Source of the DNA: JBGOUJ01 sp041477005
GTDB lineage: Bacteria > Acidobacteriota > Terriglobia > Bryobacterales > JACQDG01
DNA: 7,708 nt
Direction: 5' to 3'
Assembly: GCA_041477005.1 (NCBI GenBank)
Contig: JBGOUJ010000380.1
Coordinates: 1 to 7,708, forward strand
This document shows positions 1-4,945 of the stretch, one piece after another; the stretch's first letter is position 1, and every line of letters starts with the position of its first letter. A model generated the notes under the pieces. It saw nothing but the letters and a program-made list of their open reading frames with translations. It did not search any database and was not told the DNA's origin. The translations under genes and the position numbers were made by a program.

Positions 1-948
1 AGCGGCCTCGATATGGCCCTGTGGGACATCAAGGGCAAGCGCGCCGGCATGCCGGTCTATGAATTGCTGGGCGGCAAAGCTCGGGACGCCGTGCCCCTCT
101 ACGCTCATGCCGACGGCCGCGACCCGGAGCAGGTCGCCGACAACGTCCGCAAATATTTGGACGAGGGCTACCGTCACGTCCGCGCCCAGATGGGCGGCTA
201 CGGCGGCGGCGGGATGGTCCCGCCGGGGCAGGGCAGCCGCCCCGCTGGCGGCTACGCCGGCCCGGCCTTCGACGAGGAGCGCTACGTCGATGCCATTCCC
301 AAGCTCTTCGAGCACCTGCGAGTCAAACTGGGCAACGACGTCAAGCTGCTCCACGATGTCCACGAACACTTGACCCCCACCATGGCCGTCGAATTCGCCC
401 GGCGGATGGAACCTTACCGGATGTTTTTCGTCGAGGACATCCTGCCGCCCGAGCAGATCGCCTGGTTCCGCAACATTCGCCAGGTCACGACCACGCCCAT
501 GGCCATGGGCGAGTTGTTTACCCATCCCCACGAGTGGACGCCGCTGATCTCGGAGCGGCTTATCGATTTCATCCGCTGCCGGGTTTCGGCGATCGGCGGC
601 ATCACCATCGCCAAGAAAGTCGCCGCGCTCTGCGAGACCTTCGGCGTCCGCACCGCCTGGCAGGAAGGCGGCGACAACGACCCCGTCAACCAGCTCGCCG
701 CCTACCACGTGGATCTGTCGATCTCTTGTTTCGGCATCCAGGAGGAAAACCATTTCCCGCCGCTGGTGCACGAGATGATGCCCGGCACGGCCCAGCTCAA
801 GGGCGGCTACCTCTACGGCAACGACGCCCCCGGCCTCGGCATCGACATCAACGAGGCGATTGCGGCGAAGCACCCGCTGCCGCCGACGCCGCCCGGCGAC
901 ACCTGGACCACCGTCCGCGGCATGGACGGATCGCTGGTGAAGCCGTAA
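1..948 (+). CDS. Mannonate dehydratase-like enolase-superfamily protein (ManD/RspA-type), 5'-truncated
   Basis: This is the C-terminal part of an acid-sugar dehydratase of the enolase superfamily. The frame is open from base 1 (SGLDMALWDIKGK), so the ATG at 13 is internal and the N-terminal capping domain lies mostly outside the window. The barrel domain is complete. Counting from that internal Met, the three expected metal ligands are visible: Asp115 in LLHDVH, Glu141 in FVED and Glu167 in GELF. His117 sits where ManD has its catalytic His. The motif VRAQ (Arg57) is also typical of ManD. Family knowledge: ManD enzymes dehydrate D-mannonate and/or D-gluconate to 2-keto-3-deoxygluconate, in the cytoplasm. 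Two things differ. The loop after VRAQ is glycine-rich (residues 61-83), and the usual HGPxD segment is replaced by WQEGGD, losing a conserved His. The exact substrate is therefore uncertain, and 'ManD-like' is safer than a gene name. The peptidase gene follows after 10 bases. Confidence 0.88.
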   Translation, partial: SGLDMALWDIKGKRAGMPVYELLGGKARDAVPLYAHADGRDPEQVADNVRKYLDEGYRHVRAQMGGYGGGGMVPPGQGSRPAGGYAGPAFDEERYVDAIPKLFEHLRVKLGNDVKLLHDVHEHLTPTMAVEFARRMEPYRMFFVEDILPPEQIAWFRNIRQVTTTPMAMGELFTHPHEWTPLISERLIDFIRCRVSAIGGITIAKKVAALCETFGVRTAWQEGGDNDPVNQLAAYHVDLSISCFGIQEENHFPPLVHEMMPGTAQLKGGYLYGNDAPGLGIDINEAIAAKHPLPPTPPGDTWTTVRGMDGSLVKP

Positions 949-953
949 GGCGG
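947..953 (+). promoter_or_regulatory. Candidate ribosome binding site for the S9 peptidase
   Basis: The sequence AAGGCGG overlaps the stop codon of the upstream gene and lies 5 bases before a TTG codon at 959. It supports TTG as the start and suggests translational coupling to the upstream gene. The match to the Shine-Dalgarno consensus is partial. An ATG at 971, four codons further, is the alternative start and would lie 17 bases from this site. Confidence 0.45.
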
Positions 954-958
954 TAGAA

Positions 959-1066
959 TTGAAACCACAGATGAACACAGATAAACACAGATCCGGAAAA
1001 GTCTTCTATCTGTGTTCATCTGTGTTCATCTGTGGTTCCTTGTTTCTGGCGCCCCCGGCCCTGGCC
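959..1066 (+). other. Signal peptide of the S9 peptidase, largely encoded by repeat copy 1
   Basis: Residues 1-14 contain Lys2, Lys9, Arg11 and Lys14 (n-region). Residues 15-31 are hydrophobic (VFYLCSSVFICGSLFLA), and APPALA before Glu37 is a good signal peptidase I site. The cysteines at 19 and 25 do not sit in a convincing lipobox. Residues 2-26 are encoded almost wholly by the inverted repeat at 963-1037: the left arm gives the basic part and the right arm gives LCSSVFICG. Localization beyond export (periplasm or outside) cannot be decided. Confidence 0.7.
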
Positions 1067-2998
1067 GAGCGTTTGCTCACGCCGGCCGACCTCAATGCAG
1101 TCCCGGAAATCTCGGAATGCGCGCTTTCCCCCGACAGCCGAACCGTAGCGGTCTTGGCGCCGGAAAGGAACATCCGGCTCTATGATGTGAGCGGTTCGGA
1201 AGGCGCCCGCGGATCCCGCGCTCTGACCGAAGGCAAGTTTCGCAATTCCTCGATTCGCTGGTCGCCGGACGGCAAGAAGATCGCGTTCCTCAGCAATCGC
1301 AAGGGTGCGACCGTCTGGGTGGCGGACGTCGCGACCGGCAAGCTCACGCCGGTCACGACCGTCGTCCACAGCAATTTCTGGCTGCCGGGGCAGGGAAGCA
1401 GCCTGGAATGGTCGCCGGATTCCAAGCGTCTCGCGTTTGTCGGCGCCGACCCTGAGATTCCCGCCCCGTCCACGGACCCTCGCGTGATCACCCGCCTCCA
1501 GTTCAAGAGCCGCAAGGATTTCAGCGACGACCGCCGCGAGCATATCTGGATCATCGAGGCCGCGGCGGGCGTCAAGCCGCGCGCTCTGACCACCGGCAAC
1601 TACCACGAGCATTCGATCGCCTGGTCCGGCAACCGGATTGCCTTCGTTTCCAACCGCGGCCCTGACCCGGAGGCCGTCCACAACTACGACCTGTTCACCG
1701 TGGATGTCGATTCCGGCGCCGTCCGCCGTCTCACCGACACGCCCGGCTGCGAATACGCCCCGGTCTTCTCGCCCGATGGCCGCTCGATCGCCTACACTGC
1801 CACCACCCGCCCCATCACGACCATTGACAGCGTCGCCGAGGACACCCACGTGTGGGTGATTCCCGCCTCGGAAGGTCCGGCTCGCGAGCTGAATCAAGCT
1901 CTCGACCGCCGTTCGACCCAGCCTCGCTGGTCCCCTGATGGCCGGTTCGTTTACTTTCTCGCCGGCGATCGCGGCCGCCAGTTGATTTATCGGGTTGCGG
2001 CGGAAGGCGGGGCCTCGCAGCCCCTGTTTGAGAAGAGCACGACGGTCTCGGCCTACGGCGTGGGGACTATTGTCGCCTATCTCGCCAGCGACGACCGGCA
2101 TCTCGCCGAGATCTATGCCCGCGATCGGGCCGGCGAGCGACAGCTCACGGACAACAACCGGGCTCTCGCCGGCGTTCGCCTCGAAGATCCGGCCCGGATC
2201 GAGTTCCCAAGCTTTGACGGCACACGGATCGAAGGCTGGCTGCTGCCGCCCGCCGGCCGTGAGGCCGGGAAAAAATATCCGCTGCTGCTCAGCATCCACG
2301 GCGGCCCGCACGGCACGTTCGGCTATTCGTTCAGCCGCAACTTACGCCAGCAGATCCTGGCCGCCCGCGGCTACGCCGTGCTCTATATGAATCCGCGCGG
2401 CTCTTCCGGCTACGGCCAGAAATTCAGCGATGGCTGCGTGAACGATTGGGGCGGCGGCGACTACAAAGACCTGATGGCCGGCGTGGATTACGCCCTGGCC
2501 CAGTTCTCCTTTCTCGATGGCGAGCGGATGGGGGTTCTGGGGTCCAGCTACGGCGGCTACATGACCAACTGGGTCATCACCCAAACGCCGCGTTTCCGCG
2601 CCGCCGTCGCCACGGCCAGCCTGAGCAACCTGGTCAGCTTCTATGCCACGTCCCTCTATCAGGATCTGGTCCACGCCGAGTTCCACGGCTACCCCTGGGA
2701 CAACGGCAATTACGACCGGCTCTGGGACCGCTCCCCGCTGAAGCACGTGGAGAGCGTTCGCACGCCGACGCTACTCCTCCACGGCGAGCGAGACCACGAT
2801 GTCGATATCAGCGATGCCGAGCAGATGTACGTCGCCCTGCGGCGGCAAGGCGTGGAAGCCGAGCTGGCCCGCTACCCCCGCGAAGGCCACGGCTTCACCG
2901 AGCCCGCCCACCAGGTGGATTCCCTGGAGCGGACGGTCCGGTGGCTGGACCGCTTTCTGAAAAATGAACCACAGATGAACACAGATAAACACAGATGA
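959..2998 (+). CDS. Secreted S9 family serine peptidase (prolyl oligopeptidase / acylaminoacyl-peptidase type)
   Basis: A 679-residue exported peptidase of the alpha/beta-hydrolase fold, cleaving short peptides; substrate specificity cannot be read from the sequence. Residues 1-36 are a signal peptide ending in ALA before Glu37. Residues about 40-400 form a beta-propeller with repeated PD40/TolB-like blades (for example RWSPDGKKIAFLSNR near 100-114, VFSPDGRSIAY near 269-279, RWSPDGRFVYF near 323-333). The catalytic domain covers about 425-668. It has HGGPHG at 447-452, the nucleophile Ser530 in GSSYGG, Asp612 in HGERD and His644 in EGHGF, so the triad looks intact and the length is normal for S9. 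The TTG start at 959 is chosen because it has a nearby ribosome binding site and gives a positively charged n-region; ATG at 971 would also keep the signal. Both termini are built from a dispersed inverted repeat, described separately. It is probably co-transcribed with the upstream dehydratase-like gene. Confidence 0.93.
   Translation: MKPQMNTDKHRSGKVFYLCSSVFICGSLFLAPPALAERLLTPADLNAVPEISECALSPDSRTVAVLAPERNIRLYDVSGSEGARGSRALTEGKFRNSSIRWSPDGKKIAFLSNRKGATVWVADVATGKLTPVTTVVHSNFWLPGQGSSLEWSPDSKRLAFVGADPEIPAPSTDPRVITRLQFKSRKDFSDDRREHIWIIEAAAGVKPRALTTGNYHEHSIAWSGNRIAFVSNRGPDPEAVHNYDLFTVDVDSGAVRRLTDTPGCEYAPVFSPDGRSIAYTATTRPITTIDSVAEDTHVWVIPASEGPARELNQALDRRSTQPRWSPDGRFVYFLAGDRGRQLIYRVAAEGGASQPLFEKSTTVSAYGVGTIVAYLASDDRHLAEIYARDRAGERQLTDNNRALAGVRLEDPARIEFPSFDGTRIEGWLLPPAGREAGKKYPLLLSIHGGPHGTFGYSFSRNLRQQILAARGYAVLYMNPRGSSGYGQKFSDGCVNDWGGGDYKDLMAGVDYALAQFSFLDGERMGVLGSSYGGYMTNWVITQTPRFRAAVATASLSNLVSFYATSLYQDLVHAEFHGYPWDNGNYDRLWDRSPLKHVESVRTPTLLLHGERDHDVDISDAEQMYVALRRQGVEAELARYPREGHGFTEPAHQVDSLERTVRWLDRFLKNEPQMNTDKHR
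963..1037. repeat. Long inverted repeat, copy 1 (30-base arms, 15-base loop)
   Basis: The left arm is 963-992 and the right arm 1008-1037; 29 of 30 positions pair, with one A-C mismatch (983/1017). Each arm is itself a tandem array of a 10-base unit, CACAGATGAA or CACAGATAAA, present about 2.7 times. The loop is 993-1007. The left arm is identical to that of copy 2 over all 30 bases, and the right arm differs at one base. The element begins 4 bases after the first base of the TTG start, so as RNA the hairpin would lie inside the initiation region. It contains no gene of its own. It resembles dispersed palindromic (REP/MITE-like) elements, but its class is not known to me. Confidence 0.93.
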
Positions 2999-3043
2999 AA
3001 AACCAAAGCCTTATCTGTGTTCATCCGTGTTCATCTGTGGTTC
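2966..3043. repeat. Long inverted repeat, copy 2; candidate bidirectional terminator
   Basis: The left arm is 2967-2996 and the right arm 3013-3042, with an extra G-C pair outside (2966/3043). Two A-C mismatches interrupt the stem (2983/3026 and 2987/3022). The loop, 2997-3012, is unrelated to that of copy 1 apart from a short A run. It lies between convergent genes. On the minus strand the hairpin is followed by TTTTT (complement of 2960-2964), as expected of an intrinsic terminator for threonine synthase. On the plus strand it is followed by a weaker T-rich stretch (3045-3056). The left arm is translated as the C-terminus of the peptidase, whose TGA stop (2996-2998) is at the arm-loop border. 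The terminator role is inferred from position and base composition. Confidence 0.9.
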
Positions 3044-3048
3044 CTTAT

Positions 3049-4275
3049 TTATCTTGGTAGCACCAGTCCTCCCAGCCGCGCCGCCGCCCCTTCTTCGATC
3101 TCGAAGCGCGTGCCGTAGCTCTCCAGGTACTTCAGGCCGGAGCCGGTGTTGTAGATGACGATGGTCTCATCTTTTTTCAGGAAGCCGCTGGCCAGCAGCC
3201 GTTCGAGCGCCGCGATGCAGGCCGCGCCCTCCGGCGCCACGAAGAGGCCTTCGGTTTCGGCGAGCAGTTGGCCGCCGTCGAGCAGCTCCTGGTCGCTCAC
3301 GGCTACGGCCGTTCCCCCGCTCTTGCGTACCGCCTCCAGGATCAGAAAATCACCCAGCGGCTTGGGCACCCGCAGGCCGGCCGCCACGGTTGTCGCGTTC
3401 TGCCAGAATTCCGACTGCGGCCGGCCCTGCTCGAACGCCCGCACCACCGGCTGGCAGCCCGCCGCCTGCACCACGATCATCTTGGGCCGCTGGCTGCCAA
3501 TCCAGCCAAGCTGCTCCATCTCGTGGAACGCCTTCCACATACCGATGATGCCCACGCCGCCGCCGGTCGGGTAGAAGATGGCGTCCGGGAGCTTCCAGCC
3601 GAGCTGCTCGGCCAGCTCCAGGCCCATGGTCTTCTTGCCCTCGATCCGATACGGCTCCTTCAGCGTGGTGACGTCAAACCAGCCCTTGGCTTTGGCTTGC
3701 TCGGCGACCATTCGCGCGCAGTCGCTGATCAGGCCCTCGACGAGCGTTACCTCGGCCCCGAACATCTTGCACTCGATGAAGTTGGCCTGCGGCACGTCGC
3801 GCGGCATATAGATGTGAGCCGGCATGCCGGCCGCCGCGGCATAGGCGGCCAGAGCGCTGGCCGCGTTGCCGGCCGAGGGGATCGCCAGCTCCCGCACGCC
3901 AAGCTGCTTGGCCATCGAGACGGCGCAGGAAAGGCCGCGGGCCTTGAAAGTGCCGGTCGGGTTCAGGCTTTCGTCCTTCACATAGAGCTGCGCTGCTCCC
4001 AGCCGCTCTCCCAGCCGGCGCGTCCGAACGAGCGGCGTCATTCCCTCGCCGAGAGAGACGATGGAGTCGGGCTGCGAAACCGGCAGCAGCGGTCCGTAGC
4101 GCCACATCGTCGAAGGGCCTTCCCGAATCGATTCCCGCGGCCACCCCTGGCGCGCCTTCTCCAGATCGTAATGAACCAGCAGCGGGCCTCCGCAGGCGGT
4201 GCAAAGGTTATAAATCCTACCGGCCGGATAGCGGGTGTCACATTTGCTGCACGCCAGGTGGCTCAGAAACGTCAT
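3049..4275 (-). CDS. thrC: Threonine synthase
   Basis: A 408-residue PLP enzyme that converts O-phospho-L-homoserine to L-threonine, the last step of threonine synthesis, in the cytoplasm. From the chosen ATG (complement of 4273-4275) the protein begins MTFLSHLACSKC. Its N-terminus carries a zinc-ribbon-like Cys set (Cys9, Cys12, Cys25, Cys28), common in one class of threonine synthases. The PLP lysine is Lys111 in NPTGTFKARG; PSAGNAAS (133-140) and GGGVG (238-242) fit substrate and cofactor-phosphate binding; TGSGLKY (377-383) is near the C-terminus. The frame stays open upstream to 4425, but that would overlap the divergent signal-peptide-encoding gene, and family members start close to the FxxHLxCxxC motif. 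An ATG eight codons upstream (4297-4299) is possible. No Shine-Dalgarno is seen before either. No hom or thrB lies nearby. A threonine-synthase-like paralogue cannot be excluded. Confidence 0.9.
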   Translation of the reverse strand: MTFLSHLACSKCDTRYPAGRIYNLCTACGGPLLVHYDLEKARQGWPRESIREGPSTMWRYGPLLPVSQPDSIVSLGEGMTPLVRTRRLGERLGAAQLYVKDESLNPTGTFKARGLSCAVSMAKQLGVRELAIPSAGNAASALAAYAAAAGMPAHIYMPRDVPQANFIECKMFGAEVTLVEGLISDCARMVAEQAKAKGWFDVTTLKEPYRIEGKKTMGLELAEQLGWKLPDAIFYPTGGGVGIIGMWKAFHEMEQLGWIGSQRPKMIVVQAAGCQPVVRAFEQGRPQSEFWQNATTVAAGLRVPKPLGDFLILEAVRKSGGTAVAVSDQELLDGGQLLAETEGLFVAPEGAACIAALERLLASGFLKKDETIVIYNTGSGLKYLESYGTRFEIEEGAAARLGGLVLPR

Positions 4276-4297
4276 AGTTGGGTAGTATAGAGTTTTC
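4276..4297. promoter_or_regulatory. Divergent, possibly bidirectional promoter with overlapping -10 elements
   Basis: Only 22 bases separate the threonine synthase ATG (minus) and the transglycosylase ATG (plus). On the minus strand TATACT (complement of 4284-4289) ends 8 bases before the ATG. On the plus strand TATAGA (4286-4291) ends 6 bases before its ATG. Both are -10-like, and each would place transcription start at or next to the start codon, implying leaderless mRNAs. No good -35 hexamer is seen on either side, and neither gene has a clear Shine-Dalgarno. Confidence 0.35.
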
Positions 4298-4945
4298 ATG
4301 CGAGGATTGCTGCCGATCGTCGCGCTGTCGCTAGGATCCTGCCTCTGGGCGGGGGAGTACGCCGTTTTCAACAGCGGCTCCCGCCTGCACGTCGGGCGGC
4401 ATTCGACCGACGGGGCGCAGACCACGCTCTATCAGCAGGATGGCGGCTACACGGTAGTCCCCACCGAGCAGATCACCGGATTTGAGGCGGAAGATTACGC
4501 CCCGCCCCCGGCCCCGCCGCCTGCGGCGGCGCCGCCTCCGCCGGCCGGCGATCTGAATTCCCTGGTCGATAAGGCCGCCCGGGAGCATGGGTTGCGGCCG
4601 GAGCTGGTCCAGAGTGTGATCGCGGCCGAATCCGGCTACAATCCGGCGGCGATTTCTCCCAAGGGAGCGCTCGGCCTGATGCAGCTCATGCCGGCCACGG
4701 CCCGCGACTTGCAAGTGGCCAACCCTCTGGATGCGGCGCAGAATGTCGAAGGGGGGACCGCTTATCTACGGCAGTTGCTGGATCGGTACGCCAGCTTCGA
4801 GAACCAATTGGAGCGGGCCGTGGCTGCTTACAATGCCGGCCCCGCCAAAGTCGACCGCTACGGCGGCCTGCCTCCTTACCGCGAAACCATCGACTTCGTT
4901 TCCCGCGTCAGCTCTCAATTGCTGCGCCTGACGGCCGGGCCGTGA
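4298..4945 (+). CDS. Exported lytic transglycosylase (SLT domain)
   Basis: A 215-residue enzyme that cleaves the MurNAc-GlcNAc bond of peptidoglycan, leaving 1,6-anhydro-MurNAc. Residues 1-18 are a signal peptide (MRGLLPIVALSLGSCLWA). The Cys at 15 is not in a good lipobox, so it is probably not a lipoprotein. Residues 20-67 form a small domain I cannot name (AVFNSGSRLHVGRH..., VVPTEQITGFE). Residues 68-84 are a Pro/Ala linker. The SLT domain spans about 86-205, with catalytic Glu111 in AAESGYN, GLMQLMP at 126-132, AYNAGP at 177-182 and YGGLPPYRET at 188-197, all standard for family 1 lytic transglycosylases. The start is set by the signal peptide; no ribosome binding site is evident. The 3' end overlaps the convergent kinase gene by 38 bases. 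A role in cell-wall turnover or envelope assembly is likely; no secretion-system genes are visible beside it. Confidence 0.92.
   Translation: MRGLLPIVALSLGSCLWAGEYAVFNSGSRLHVGRHSTDGAQTTLYQQDGGYTVVPTEQITGFEAEDYAPPPAPPPAAAPPPPAGDLNSLVDKAAREHGLRPELVQSVIAAESGYNPAAISPKGALGLMQLMPATARDLQVANPLDAAQNVEGGTAYLRQLLDRYASFENQLERAVAAYNAGPAKVDRYGGLPPYRETIDFVSRVSSQLLRLTAGP

Noticed and set aside
2253..2275. GC-rich hairpin CCGGCC-GTGA-GGCCGG followed by an A run, as a possible terminator
   Set aside because: It lies inside the peptidase between propeller and catalytic domain, and the run is A rather than T on the coding strand; on the other strand the T run precedes the hairpin.
1016..2311. Long minus-strand open frame (431 codons) opposite the S9 peptidase
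   Set aside because: The translation has no recognisable domain and is rich in Arg/Gly/Ala, as expected for the antisense of a GC-rich gene; the opposite strand encodes a complete peptidase with an intact triad.
963..3042. CRISPR-like array from the recurring ACACAGATGA units
   Set aside because: Units are directly adjacent with no spacers, arranged as inverted arms, and the two copies are 2 kb apart around a gene; no cas genes are present.
3268..4290. Long plus-strand open frame (340 codons) opposite threonine synthase
   Set aside because: It is rich in His/Arg/Leu with no motifs, and it mirrors a clear threonine synthase gene on the other strand.
4276..4425. Threonine synthase starting at the far upstream ATG (4425)
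   Set aside because: The extra 50 residues would be antisense to the signal peptide and first domain of the transglycosylase and show no family similarity.
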